A stretch of DNA of 64,000 bases from Streptomyces deccanensis (GCF_022385335.1 NZ_CP092431.1:124001-188000), one strand, 5' to 3'; numbered from the stretch's first letter, positions 16,899 to 26,097 are shown. Translations and numbers: made by a program. The notes: generated from the letters alone by a model not told the origin.

Positions 16899-17738
16899 AT
16901 GAGCGATACGCATGTGACCGCCCCGACCCAGTACGTCGAGGTCGACGGCGACCGGTTCGCCTACCGCCGCTGGGGCAAGCCCTCCGGTGTCCCGATCCTC
17001 CTCGTCCAGCACCTCCGCGGGGGAATGGACCACTGGGACCCCCTGCTCACCGACGGCCTGGCCGAAAGCCGCGAGGTCATCCTGTTCAACGGGCGCGGCA
17101 TAGCCTCCTCATCCGGCACCCCGCGCAACCGCATGGAGGACATGGCCGACGACATCGCCGCGGTCATCCGGGCCCTGGGACTGGAGCAGGTCGATCTGCT
17201 CGGGTTCTCGATCGGCGGCTGGCAGGCCGAGGAAGTCGCACTGCGCCACCCGCAGTTGGTGCGCAAGCTCCTCCTGCTCGGTACTGGGCTCCGCGGCGGG
17301 GACCCGACGATGGATCCCAAGGTGCCCGAGGTGGCGACGAATCCGGTCCCCACGGTGGAGGACTTCCTCTTCCTGTTCTTCGGCCGCTCGCAAGCCGCCG
17401 TCGAAGCGGGCCGGGCTTTCTGGGAGCGCCGCCACCAGCGGGCCGACCAGGACCCGCCGAGCTCGCTCGACGTCGCACAGGCGCAGCTCGAAGCAGTCGC
17501 CGCCTACGCCGAACCTCTGCCCGGCGAGAACCCGTACGCCTACCTGAACGCGATCACCCAGCCGACGCTGGTCCTCAACGGCGAGAACGACGTGATGATC
17601 ACCTCGATCAACTCCTGGCACCTCGCCCAGAACATCCCCGACGCCCAACTGCTGATCTACCCCGACGCCGGACACGGAGCGCACTTCCAGTACCCCCAGC
17701 GGTTCCTGCAACACACCCTTCAGTTCCTCGACGAGTAG
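16899..17738 (+). CDS. Alpha/beta hydrolase (paralogue B)
   Basis: A 279-residue hydrolase. Nucleophile Ser104 lies in VDLLGFSIGGW, the acid in NGENDVMI, and the histidine in YPDAGHGAHF. It parallels the hydrolase at 15084 throughout, including MDHWDPLLTDGLA against DNWDPRVVDGLA, so the two are probably an old duplication. A conserved arginine/glycine motif, NGRGIASSSG, follows the third strand. The ATG at 16899 follows CCAGGAAGG at good spacing. Divergent from a frameshifted TetR that would have been its regulator. Substrate unknown. Confidence 0.86.
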   Translation: MSDTHVTAPTQYVEVDGDRFAYRRWGKPSGVPILLVQHLRGGMDHWDPLLTDGLAESREVILFNGRGIASSSGTPRNRMEDMADDIAAVIRALGLEQVDLLGFSIGGWQAEEVALRHPQLVRKLLLLGTGLRGGDPTMDPKVPEVATNPVPTVEDFLFLFFGRSQAAVEAGRAFWERRHQRADQDPPSSLDVAQAQLEAVAAYAEPLPGENPYAYLNAITQPTLVLNGENDVMITSINSWHLAQNIPDAQLLIYPDAGHGAHFQYPQRFLQHTLQFLDE

Positions 17739-17938
17739 ACAGCTGCAAGGCGCCGCCCACTTGGTCGGTCACGGGGTGGGGGACGTGTCGGGCGGCGTCA
17801 GAGCTGCACCGACAACCGACCGCGTCATGCGGGGTGGACCGGGCCCCGACCGAGCCGTGACCGGCAGATCCGCCGAACGAACATGCGCGCCTGCCGACGC
17901 CCATTCCCGAACCACTACGAAGAGAACGGCAACATCCC

Positions 17939-18769
17939 ATGAGTGAGCCCAGCACCATCCGCCTCGAGCGGACGACCCCGCAGATCGCCAAGATCACGTT
18001 CGCGAACCCGCCGGTGAACCTGGTGGTTCCCGAGACCGTCGTCAGGTTGCACGAGATCGTCGCAGGGTTCGAGAAGGACACCGACCTCCAGGTCGTCGTC
18101 TTCACCAGCGAGGTCCCCGACTACTTCTTCAACCACTTCGACGCCTCCCAGGCCGGCGGCATCCCCGCCCCCGAACACGAGGGCGACAACCCGGTCTGGA
18201 CCGATATCGTTCTGCGGTTGAGCAAGGCCCCGTATGTCAGCATCGCCTCCATCCGCGGCCGCACCCGCGGCGCCGGCAACGAACTGGCCCTCGCCTGCGA
18301 CCTGCGCTACGCCAGCCGTGAGAAGGCGTTCTTCTCGCAGCCCGAGGTCGGCCTCGGCCTCGTTCCCGGCGGAGGCGGGGCGGAGCGGCTCCCCCGTTCG
18401 ATCGGCCGCGACCGGGCGCTCGAGGCCATCCTCGGCAGCGCCGACTACGACGCCGACCTGGCCGAGCGCTGGGGATGGGTCACCCGAGCCCTGCCCGACG
18501 CCGAACTCGACGCCTTCGTCGACGCGACGGCCGCCCGCCTCGCCTCCTTCGACCGGGAGGCCCTGGCGACCGCGAAGTCCCAGGTCAACCGGGCGACACT
18601 GCCGCCGGACGCCGATCTCGTCGCCTCCTTCGCCGCGTTCGGAAGCACCCTGACGCAGCCTGGGTTCCTCGCGCGTGCGGCCGGACTCGGCGCGTTCGTC
18701 GCCGAGAAGGGGCTCGACGTCGAGTACCGGCTCGGCGAGTACATCGGCCTGGTGAACGAGACGCCCTGA
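17939..18769 (+). CDS. Enoyl-CoA hydratase/isomerase family protein
   Basis: A 276-residue crotonase-fold protein. The oxyanion-hole loops are recognisable as IRGRTRGAGNELALACDLRY and the following FSQPEVGLGLVPGGGG. The glutamate in QPEVGLG matches one catalytic position of enoyl-CoA hydratase; the first glutamate, usually in the GGGxExA loop, appears as GAGNELA. The N-terminal half carries VPDYFFNHFDAS instead of the more common AFCAGADL, so the reaction may not be simple hydration. It lies 215 bases upstream of a thiolase in the same direction, which suggests beta-oxidation-like degradation, but the genes are probably separately promoted. Confidence 0.85.
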   Translation: MSEPSTIRLERTTPQIAKITFANPPVNLVVPETVVRLHEIVAGFEKDTDLQVVVFTSEVPDYFFNHFDASQAGGIPAPEHEGDNPVWTDIVLRLSKAPYVSIASIRGRTRGAGNELALACDLRYASREKAFFSQPEVGLGLVPGGGGAERLPRSIGRDRALEAILGSADYDADLAERWGWVTRALPDAELDAFVDATAARLASFDREALATAKSQVNRATLPPDADLVASFAAFGSTLTQPGFLARAAGLGAFVAEKGLDVEYRLGEYIGLVNETP

Positions 18770-18925
18770 TCCCCACCTCATCGGCAGCGACGTACTGCGC
18801 TTGCGGCGTTCGACCCCACAGGGAGAGTGACCTCGCTGCCGGGGGCGGCGCCGCTGCCTTGCGGATGCACGGGCCGTAGGGCTGCGAGGGGGCCAGTTCC
18901 GGGAGTCCCACCTCACAACCACATA

Positions 18926-18956
18926 GGTTGGAATTTCAAACCCACTCCCCTAGGGT
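18926..18956 (+). promoter_or_regulatory. Promoter with overlapping near-palindrome before the thiolase
   Basis: TTGGAA (18928-18933) and TAGGGT (18951-18956) are 17 bases apart. A 17-base near-perfect palindrome, GGTTGGAATTTCAAACC (18926-18942), overlaps the -35 element with one mismatched pair. It fits a repressor-controlled promoter for the thiolase gene that begins 29 bases downstream. Confidence 0.6.
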
Positions 18957-18984
18957 GACGGCACCATCGTGAAAGGGAACCGTC

Positions 18985-20151
18985 ATGACCGTTGCCGTCA
19001 TCGTCGACGCAGTCCGCACCCCCATCGCCAAGGGCAAGCCGGGCGGCGCGTACTCCGAGATCCATCCGGTGGACCTGCACGCTCACGTGCTGCGCGCGCT
19101 GGTTGACCGCACCGGCATCGACCCCGCGCGGGTGGACGATGTCATCAGCGGTGCGGTCGGCCAGGTAGGGGAGCAGTCGGGCGACACCGCGCGATGGGCC
19201 CTGCTGGGGGCCGGCTTCCCGGAGTCGGTGCCCGGTGTGACCGTCGACCGTCAGTGCGGCAGCAGTCAGCAGGCCCTTCACTTCGCCGCCCAGGGCGTCA
19301 TCGCGGGCGCGTACGACGTCGCGATCGCCTCCGGCGTGGAGTCGATGAGCCGGATCCCCATCGGCTCCCAGTTCGCGGGCAAGGACTTCTTCGGCCCCCA
19401 AGTGAACGCCCGCTACGACGGCGGCCTGGTGCCGCAGGGCATCAGTGCCGAGCTCATCGCCCACCGCTGGGAGCTTTCGCGCCAGCAGCTCGACGAGTTC
19501 TCCGCCCAGTCACACCAGCGCGCCGCGAAGGCTTGGAAGGACGGCCTGTTCGACGGCCAGGTCAGTCACGTCAACGGCCTCGACACGGACGAGACGATCC
19601 GGCCCTCGACCACCGTCGAGACGCTGTCCGGCCTCCGGCTGGCGTTCAGGAACGAGCACTGGGAGCAGCGGTTCCCGCACCTGGACTGGAGGGTCACGGC
19701 AGGCAACAGTTCTCCGGTCAACGACGGTTCCGCCGCGCTCCTGGTCACCAGCGAGGAGGCGGCCGCGCAGCTCGGCCTCAGGCCGCGCGCCCGGATCCAT
19801 TCCGTCGCCGTCGTCGGCGACGACCCGATCTTCATGCTCACCGGGATCATCCCGGCGACGCGGAAGGTTCTGGCCCGTGCCGGGCTGAGCATCGACGACA
19901 TCGACGCGTTCGAGGTCAACGAGGCTTTCGCGTCGGTCGTGCTGGCCTGGCAGAAGGAGACGGGCGCCGACCTGTCCAAGGTGAACATCGACGGCGGCGC
20001 CATCGCCATCGGCCATCCCCTGGGCGCCTCCGGTGCCCGCCTGATGACCTCTCTGCTCAACGTGCTGGAGCGGCGTGGCGGCCGCTACGGCCTTCAGGTC
20101 ATGTGCGAGGCCGGCGGCCAGGCCAACGCCACGATCATCGAGAGGATCTGA
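18985..20151 (+). CDS. Acetyl-CoA acetyltransferase (thiolase)
   Basis: A 388-residue thiolase II-type enzyme that joins or cleaves acyl-CoA units. Catalytic Cys91 lies in VDRQCGSSQQALH; the C-terminal domain holds the histidine of IAIGHPLGASGARL and the cysteine of MCEAGGQANA. NEAFASVVLAWQKE is the conserved NEAF block. The ATG at 18985 is preceded by GAAAGGGAA. Length and motif order are complete. It is the last clear gene of this catabolic stretch; with the enoyl-CoA hydratase upstream it suggests breakdown of an acyl-CoA, but the substrate is unknown. Confidence 0.9.
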   Translation: MTVAVIVDAVRTPIAKGKPGGAYSEIHPVDLHAHVLRALVDRTGIDPARVDDVISGAVGQVGEQSGDTARWALLGAGFPESVPGVTVDRQCGSSQQALHFAAQGVIAGAYDVAIASGVESMSRIPIGSQFAGKDFFGPQVNARYDGGLVPQGISAELIAHRWELSRQQLDEFSAQSHQRAAKAWKDGLFDGQVSHVNGLDTDETIRPSTTVETLSGLRLAFRNEHWEQRFPHLDWRVTAGNSSPVNDGSAALLVTSEEAAAQLGLRPRARIHSVAVVGDDPIFMLTGIIPATRKVLARAGLSIDDIDAFEVNEAFASVVLAWQKETGADLSKVNIDGGAIAIGHPLGASGARLMTSLLNVLERRGGRYGLQVMCEAGGQANATIIERI

Positions 20152-20454
20152 GCGGACGGTTCACGCGGTACTCGGCCGCTCTGTCGCCAGTTGATGTGGG
20201 AGGTGTCGGCAGATAGGCCGTGTGCGGCCGGGGTGTCGCGTGGACGAGTGTCCGCGGCACCCCGGCGTTGTCCGACGAACCGGCTGAACCGCGCGTCCGC
20301 GGCGGCCCTTGTCTCGCCTTGCCCTACGCCGTTTGCCGGACGATCGTGGAGGTGCCCCGGCACACGGCAACTGAACACGGCCCACCTCCCGGATTCCGTG
20401 ACCATGGCGGTGGCGGGCGGGGACGCACGTGTGGCCCATTGGACGTGCCCGAGG
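20152..20454. other. No recognisable gene
   Basis: Roughly 300 bases between the thiolase stop and the SpoIIE-type fossil. No frame shows family motifs. It may hold an eroded upstream part of the fossil gene, since its domain begins without any preceding PAS or GAF sequence. Confidence 0.4.
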
Positions 20455-21005
20455 GCGGCGACGCCGGAGTGGGCGGCGACTGGTTCGACGTGATCCCGCT
20501 CCTCACCCACCTCGACGACATCGTGACCCACTCCGGGCTCCCCAGGACGCCGACGACGCCGATGACACCGGCAACGCCTCGCCGTCACAGATCCCGGGTG
20601 ACGTGGCGCCACCTGCCTGTAACGCCGTCTACGACCCCGTCTCCCGCACGTGCTCCCGGGCCCGCGCCGACCATCCGCCCCCGATCCAGAGCCTGGCCAC
20701 CTGGGAGCGGGCCAGTGATCCTTCGACCGTGGCCGAGGCACGCACGCGCGCCGGCGAGCGTCTCACCGAGTGGGGGCTCGAAGAGGCCTTGTTCGTCACG
20801 GAACTCGTCGTCAGCGAGTTGGTCACCAATGCCATCCGCTACGGCACCGGCCCGATCCGGCTGCGGCTGATCAAGGACCGGACACTCACCTGCGAGGGCC
20901 GATGGCAGCAGCACCAGCCCGCACCTGTGCAGGGCCCGGCTGAGCGACGAGGGCGGCCGCGGCCTGCTGCTGGTCGCCCCGCTCACCGAGCGGTGGGGCA
21001 CCCGC
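20455..21005 (+). pseudogene. SpoIIE-type phosphatase/anti-sigma ATPase fossil
   Basis: Three blocks of a streptomycete SpoIIE phosphatase with C-terminal HATPase occur in order but in different frames. They are GGDWFDVIPL near 20471; NAVYDPVSRTCSRARADHPP near 20620; and then the ATPase part, ALFVTELVVSELVTNAIRYG with GPIRLRLIKDRTLTCE up to 20895. A frame change follows, giving LSDEGGRGLLLVAPLTERWG up to 21005. Most of the phosphatase domain between the first two blocks is deleted. The gene is broken by deletion and frameshift and ends at a junction with another fossil. Confidence 0.75.
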
Positions 21006-21131
21006 TGGCGCCAGGTTTCCGACGCCGTCGGCCGACAGCGTGCTGACCCATGCGATGGGCCGCGGAATGACGCTGCCGATCAGCAACTTGTACGATTCCG
21101 CAGCCGTGAGCTTCTCGGCGTCGATATGCAT
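21006..21131 (-). pseudogene. Flavin reductase-like protein, N-terminal fossil
   Basis: From an ATG at 21131 the minus strand reads MHIDAEKLTAAESYKLLIGS, VIPRPIAWVSTLSADG and VGNLAP. This is the N-terminal beta strand and flavin-binding opening of flavin-reductase-domain proteins (IPRPIAWVST...G..NLAPFS). The similarity ends exactly where the oppositely oriented SpoIIE-type fossil ends, so both were cut at the same junction near 21005. Confidence 0.7.
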
Positions 21132-21465
21132 TCAGTCGATGAGCCGGGCCATATCCGCCTCGAACTGACCTCAGGAACCGAGCGGAGTCGGTCCCGGAGG
21201 CCAACGCTTCGGCACTGCCCTCACTTCGACGGGATCCCTTGAGAGACTCCTCCGCCATGAACGAAAAAGCTAGCAGTGACTATAGGAAATGTATAGCATC
21301 GTGGAATCGGCTACAGCCTGGCGACACGGCTCATCCACTGCTCTCCGGTCGGACGCCGAACAGTTCCGTGCTCCGAAGAGTTGAGCCCACGAAACGACGC
21401 GGACAGCGGCGGACGAACGGGGCCCTGAACGCGGCGCCGCGCCCGGCGGCGTGTCACGCGGCGTG
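21132..21465. other. Intergenic, no gene seen
   Basis: About 330 bases. It contains an AT-richer patch near 21270-21300 with a small inverted repeat, CTATA and TATAG seven bases apart. No frame has coding character. It could contain the lost promoter of the flavin reductase fossil. Confidence 0.4.
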
Positions 21466-21980
21466 TCACGCGGCGAGCCAACCGACCTTGTCGACGACTT
21501 CTCGAGCCGCGTCCTCCTCCGACCTTTCGTGCGTGGAGACGAGGAAGTCACGGATCCTGTAGAGATCGTTCCGCGCGTGGTACACGTCGACCCAGCGACG
21601 CAGTCGATCCCGCCAGAACTCGTTCGGCTCACGCGCCGTGACCCGCTCCTTCAAAACGGCCTCCGGCGCGGTCAGCTCGCACACGGCGAGGCTGGCGCCG
21701 GGGAGGGCCTCGCGCAGGAGCACCAGCTCCCCCTCGTCCGCGATGACGCTCGGCAGCACGAGTCTGAGACCGGGGACCGCAGCGTAACGGGGCCAGATGG
21801 CCTTGAGATTCTCGCGCGCGAAGGAACGGCCCTGGTCGGGATGCACCAGCGAGATGTCATCCAGATCGATCACCCGTGGGCCAGATCGGCCTCCCGCAGG
21901 ATTTCGGAGACCGCCCGCGCCAGGGTCGTCTTCCCCGCACCCGGTGAGCCGTGCAGGACGAGCACATCGATGTCTCTCAC
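21466..21980 (-). pseudogene. Small P-loop kinase-like ATPase with frameshift
   Basis: From a GTG at 21980 the minus strand encodes RDIDVLVLHGSPGAGKTTLA with a perfect Walker A motif (GSPGAGKTT), then RAVSEILREADLAHG and a premature TGA. One inserted G would give HGVIDLDDISLVHPDQGRSF and restore the remaining 140 residues, including CELTAPEAVLKERVTARE and FWRDRLRRWVD, to the stop at 21466. The whole resembles AAA_33/gluconate-kinase-like small kinases. A one-base deletion near 21870 inactivates it unless the base is a sequencing error. Confidence 0.75.
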
Positions 21981-22112
21981 GAGCTGAACGTAGCGGCGGC
22001 AGTTCGGAGCGCTCCATCAGATTTCGCCGCCTGATCCGCACACCCTGCGGCACCCTGCGGCGCTGCATCAGGACCGAACCGGCCCGGCCTGGGGCGATGT
22101 GCGCGACTGCCG

Positions 22113-22724
22113 TCAGCTGTTCAGCAGGTCGCGGAAGCCGATGAGCAGGGCGCGCAGCCCGAGGTCGAAGGCCAGGGTCGCGCGGCTGCGATCGGCGGGA
22201 GTCTGGTCGAGTACGGCGCTGAGGTGGGGGGTCGCGTCGCGGGCGACGTCGGAGACCATCACGGGCGGCGCCACCAGGTCGAGTGCGGAGCCGAGCACGA
22301 AACTCTCCAGTGCGGTGATCAGCGGCATGACCTGATGCGTGTCGAAGCCCGCGTCCAGGAGCAGCTTCGCGACCTTCTCGTACATCACGTGCATGAACGG
22401 TTCGGCCAGCGGGGCGGTGGCGAGCAGGGGAACCGCCCCCGGGTGGGCGGCGAAGGCGGCCAGATAGGAGCGGGCCCAGCTCTCCAGGACCTCCTCCCAG
22501 GGCTGCGACCAGTCCTGGTCGTCTCCGGTCGTCAGGGCGAGTTCCTCCCGCATGAGCGAGATGATCTCGTCGCGGCCGGCGACGTGGTGGTAGAGCGCGG
22601 ACGGCGCGACACCCAGGGCTTTGGCCAGAGCCGGGATGGAGAAGGCGCCCTTCTCGTCAGCCAGGCGCAGTGCCGCGGCACCGATGCGCCGACGGTCCAG
22701 CAGGGGTGTGCGCGGCCGTCCCAC
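22113..22724 (-). CDS. TetR-family repressor with TetR_C1-type domain
   Basis: A 203-residue repressor starting MGRPRTPLLDRRRIGAAALR. The HTH reads FSIPALAKALGVAPSALYHH then VAGRDEI. The C-terminal part (PWEEVLESWARSYLAAFAAH and so on) resembles the tetracycline-repressor-type ligand domain. It is divergent from the amidohydrolase gene, and the intergenic region carries two copies of one operator. It probably represses the amidohydrolase-permease operon and itself; the ligand may be the substrate of that operon. Confidence 0.88.
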   Translation of the reverse strand: MGRPRTPLLDRRRIGAAALRLADEKGAFSIPALAKALGVAPSALYHHVAGRDEIISLMREELALTTGDDQDWSQPWEEVLESWARSYLAAFAAHPGAVPLLATAPLAEPFMHVMYEKVAKLLLDAGFDTHQVMPLITALESFVLGSALDLVAPPVMVSDVARDATPHLSAVLDQTPADRSRATLAFDLGLRALLIGFRDLLNS

Positions 22725-22763
22725 GGTGACTCCTCGTCCCTTGTGTGCCGTAACCCAGACGTT

Positions 22764-22840
22764 ACCGAATGGCTTTCAGTAAAACTCTTCCCAGCCGCCC
22801 GGACGGCGCCTACATTACCGGAAACCGAACGCCTTTCAGT
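22764..22840. promoter_or_regulatory. Paired operators for the divergent TetR
   Basis: ACCGAATGGCTTTCAGT (22764-22780) and ACCGAACGCCTTTCAGT (22824-22840) match at 15 of 17 positions and are exactly 60 bases apart. Each is itself an interrupted near-palindrome, ACCGAA-N5-TTCAGT. They occupy both promoter halves of the 153-base divergent region. Confidence 0.75.
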
Positions 22841-22877
22841 TAGGCGGTCGGCCCTAGGAGAGGCACCGCCACACGCC

Positions 22878-24533
22878 ATGTACGCCGACATCGTCTTCAC
22901 CGGAGGGACCGTCCGGACCGGGGCCCCAGAGGGCTCCGTCCACGGTGCCCTCGCCGTCACCGGCGGCCGGATCACCGCCCTTGGAGCACAGGCGCTGGAT
23001 GCCCGGGGACCGCGTACCGCCGTCGTCGACCTGGCCGGCGGGGCCCTGCTGCCGGCGTTCGGCGACGGACATGTGCACCCGGTGATGGGAGGCCTGGGTC
23101 TGGCGGGCGTGCCGGTCCGGGACCTGGGAAGCGTCGAGGAGATCGTCGAGACCGTTCGAGGCTGGGCCGCCGAACACCCGGAGACGGAGTGGATCACCGG
23201 TGACGGCTTCGACCCGTGGCTCGCCCCCGACGGCAGATTCGACGCGCGGTGGCTGGACGCCGCCGTGCCCGACCGTCCCGTCGTCCTGCGCACCATGGAC
23301 CACCACACCGCCTGGGTGAACAGCGAGGCCCTGCGCCGGGCCGGTTACACCGCCGCGACCCCCGATCCGGCCGGCGGGGAGATCCTGCGCCGCGACGGAT
23401 CCGCGGAGCCGCTGGGCACCCTGCGCGAGTTCGGTGCCCTCGGCCCGGTGCTCGCCCTCATTCCCACGGCGTCCCACGAGGCACAGGTGGCGGCCCTGCG
23501 CGAAGCCGCGGCCCGGTTCGCCGCGGCCGGCGTGACCTGGGTGCAGGACGCCTGGGTCGAACCGCACCAGGCCGACGTCTGGGTCACCGCCGCGACCACC
23601 GGGCCGGGGCTTCCCGTACGGGCCGACCTCGCCTTCGTCCTGGAACCCGACGGCTGGCGCGAGCGCGTCCTCCGGTTCACGGCGGACCGGGACAAGGTGG
23701 AGAGCTCCGCTCCCGGGCTGCTGACCGCGCGGAGCGTGAAGTTCTTCGCCGACGGCGTCGTCGAGGCCGGCACCGCCGCCCTGCTCGAGCCCTACACCGA
23801 CTGCCCGCACTCGCACGGCATCGCCAATTGGTCCCACGAAGAGCTGGCCGAGGCCGTCACCGCCGTCGACGCTCTCGGCTTCCGCGCACACCTGCACGCC
23901 ATCGGCGACGGCGGGGTCCGGATGGCTCTGGACGCGATCGAGGCCGCCGCCCGCGCCAACGGCGCCCGCGACCGCCGTCCGGTCATCGCCCACGCCCAGC
24001 TGATCGACCCCGGCGACCTGGCCCGGTTCGCCGCCCTCGGCGTGATCGCCAACCTCCAGCCGCTATGGGCCCAGCCCGACCCTCTGATGACCGAGCTGAC
24101 CCTGCCGAGGATCGGCCCGGTGCGCGGCGCGCGGCAGTACCAGATCGCCGCCCTGCTCGCCTCCGGCGCCCGGCTCTCGTTCGGCAGCGACTGGCCGGTC
24201 ACCGCCCATGAACCACTGCGGGGCATCGCCACCGCGGTCACCCGCCAGACGCCCGAGGGTCTTCCCGAGGGCGGCTGGCTCCCCGAGGAGCGGATAGACA
24301 TCGACACCGCTCTCACCGCCTACTCCGCGGGATGCGCCCACCAGGCGTTCGAGGAGAAGGAATGGGGCGCGCTGCGTCCCGGAATGCGCGCCGACCTGGT
24401 GCATCTCGCCGCCGACCCGGCCGGGATCGCCCCCGCTGACCTCGCGCATCTCCCCGTCCTGGGCACCTGGCTCGCCGGCCGGCGTACCCACGACGCCACC
24501 ACTCCCCACTCCACGCGTGCCGGGAGACGATAG
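22878..24533 (+). CDS. YtcJ-like metal-dependent amidohydrolase
   Basis: A 551-residue amidohydrolase of the YtcJ/LAF3 group. It begins MYADIVFTGGTVRTGAPEGS and has the first metal site GDGHVHP, the middle-barrel FFADGVVEAGTAALLEPY, HLHAIGDGGVRMALD with metal-binding histidines, HAQLI, and the last aspartate in SFGSDWPV. Such enzymes hydrolyse C-N bonds of small organic molecules. The ATG is at 22878, with AGGAGAGG somewhat far upstream. The permease gene follows 76 bases later, so import followed by hydrolysis of an amide or cyclic nitrogen compound is a reasonable inference. Control by the divergent TetR is likely. Confidence 0.87.
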   Translation: MYADIVFTGGTVRTGAPEGSVHGALAVTGGRITALGAQALDARGPRTAVVDLAGGALLPAFGDGHVHPVMGGLGLAGVPVRDLGSVEEIVETVRGWAAEHPETEWITGDGFDPWLAPDGRFDARWLDAAVPDRPVVLRTMDHHTAWVNSEALRRAGYTAATPDPAGGEILRRDGSAEPLGTLREFGALGPVLALIPTASHEAQVAALREAAARFAAAGVTWVQDAWVEPHQADVWVTAATTGPGLPVRADLAFVLEPDGWRERVLRFTADRDKVESSAPGLLTARSVKFFADGVVEAGTAALLEPYTDCPHSHGIANWSHEELAEAVTAVDALGFRAHLHAIGDGGVRMALDAIEAAARANGARDRRPVIAHAQLIDPGDLARFAALGVIANLQPLWAQPDPLMTELTLPRIGPVRGARQYQIAALLASGARLSFGSDWPVTAHEPLRGIATAVTRQTPEGLPEGGWLPEERIDIDTALTAYSAGCAHQAFEEKEWGALRPGMRADLVHLAADPAGIAPADLAHLPVLGTWLAGRRTHDATTPHSTRAGRR

Positions 24534-24609
24534 ACCTACGTCGGTCACGACCGGTCTGCGTCTCCTGGACGTTCCGCCCCTCCTCGACACACACCACGCG
24601 GAGACCTCC

Positions 24610-26097
24610 ATGACCGAGCCCCTCGTCCCCACCGCTCCCCAGCAGCCCCCACCGGCCGCCGGGTCGGACCAGAGCCCTCACCTCCAGCGCGGCAGCCTCG
24701 GCGTCGCCGACATCGTCTTCTTCGTCGTCGCCGCGGCCGCCCCGCTCACCGTGATGGCCGGCGTGGCTCCCCTCGCCATCCTCTTCGGCGGCATCGGCGC
24801 CCCGGTCGCCTACCTCGCCGTCGGCGTGGTGCTGGTCCTCTTCGCGGTCGGCTTCACCGCGATGACGCCGTACATCCGCAACGCCGGTGCCTTCTACTCG
24901 TACATCGCCCGAGGTCTCGGACGTCCGGCGGGGCTGGGGGCGGCGTTCCTCGCGGTGTTCTCGTACAACTCCCTGCAGATCGGCATGTTCGGCGCCTTCG
25001 GGTTCTTCGCCGCCACCACCGCGAACGACCTCCTCGGCGTCGACCTGCCGTGGCCGGTGTACGCCTTCGCCGGGATCGCCGTCGTCTGGTTCCTGGGCTT
25101 CCGCTCCATCAACCTCGGCGCCAAGGTCCTGGCCGCCCTGCTGATCGCGGAGACCGCCATCCTGGTGCTGCTCGCCGGCGCGGTCCTGGTCAAGGGCGGC
25201 GCGAGCGGACTGACCTTCGACTCCTTCGCCCCCTCGAACGTCTTCGTCTCCGGGATGAGCGGACCGCTCGGTCTCGCCGTCGCCGCGTTCATCGGCTTCG
25301 AGGCCACCGCCATCTACCGTGAGGAGGCCCGTCACCCCAACCGCACCGTGCCCCGCGCCACCTACCTCGCGATCGGCTTCCTCGGCCTCTTCTACGCCTT
25401 CATCAGCTGGATCATCGTGCAGGCGTTCGGCAGCGGCCAGGCCGTCGCCGCCGCCGCGCAGAACCCGGCGGAGATGTTCTTCACCGCCATGACCCAGTAC
25501 GTCGGCGGCTGGGCGACCGACGTCCAGCGCGTCCTGATCGTCACCAGCGTGCTCGCCGCCCTGCTCGCCTTCCACAACGCCATCACCCGCTACGTCTACG
25601 CCCTCTCCGTCGAGAGTGTCGCCCCCGCGGCCCTGGGCCGGGTGCACCCCAGGCATGGCTCGCCGTGGGTGGCCGGTGTCGCCCAGAGCGTCCTGGCGGC
25701 CGTGGTCGTCGCCGTCTTCGCCATGACCGGCGTCGACCCCTACACCAAGTTCTTCCTGTGGGTGAACACTCCCGGTGTGGTCGGCATCCTCGTGCTGCAG
25801 GCCCTGGCGGCCTTCGCGGTGGTCGCGTTCTTCCGCCGCAACTCCGCCGAGCACGGCGAGGGACCTCTGCGGACCCTCCTCGCGCCCGCCGCGGCCGGCG
25901 TCCTGCTCACCGCCGTCACCGTGCTGGTCTGCAAGCGCCTGGACCTGTTCACCGGCGCCGGCCCGGCCGTCAACTGGTCGCTGGTCGCGCTCACACCGGC
26001 GGTGTTCCTGTCCGGTGTGGCTGTCGCCGCACGCATCCGCCGGAGCCGGCCCGATGTCTACGGCAAGCTGGCCACCACCGACGTCGACGCCGCCTGA
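24610..26097 (+). CDS. APC-superfamily amino acid/amine permease
   Basis: A 495-residue inner-membrane transporter with about 12 predicted membrane helices. The first helix contains the APC signature VADIVFFVVAAAAPLTVMAG; GFEATAIYREEARHPNRTVP is the conserved loop after helix 6. The N-terminal 30 residues are cytoplasmic and proline-rich. The start ATG at 24610 has GGAGACC upstream; a longer frame overlapping the amidohydrolase end is less likely. It probably imports the substrate of the amidohydrolase with a cation. The exact substrate cannot be read from sequence. Confidence 0.88.
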   Translation: MTEPLVPTAPQQPPPAAGSDQSPHLQRGSLGVADIVFFVVAAAAPLTVMAGVAPLAILFGGIGAPVAYLAVGVVLVLFAVGFTAMTPYIRNAGAFYSYIARGLGRPAGLGAAFLAVFSYNSLQIGMFGAFGFFAATTANDLLGVDLPWPVYAFAGIAVVWFLGFRSINLGAKVLAALLIAETAILVLLAGAVLVKGGASGLTFDSFAPSNVFVSGMSGPLGLAVAAFIGFEATAIYREEARHPNRTVPRATYLAIGFLGLFYAFISWIIVQAFGSGQAVAAAAQNPAEMFFTAMTQYVGGWATDVQRVLIVTSVLAALLAFHNAITRYVYALSVESVAPAALGRVHPRHGSPWVAGVAQSVLAAVVVAVFAMTGVDPYTKFFLWVNTPGVVGILVLQALAAFAVVAFFRRNSAEHGEGPLRTLLAPAAAGVLLTAVTVLVCKRLDLFTGAGPAVNWSLVALTPAVFLSGVAVAARIRRSRPDVYGKLATTDVDAA

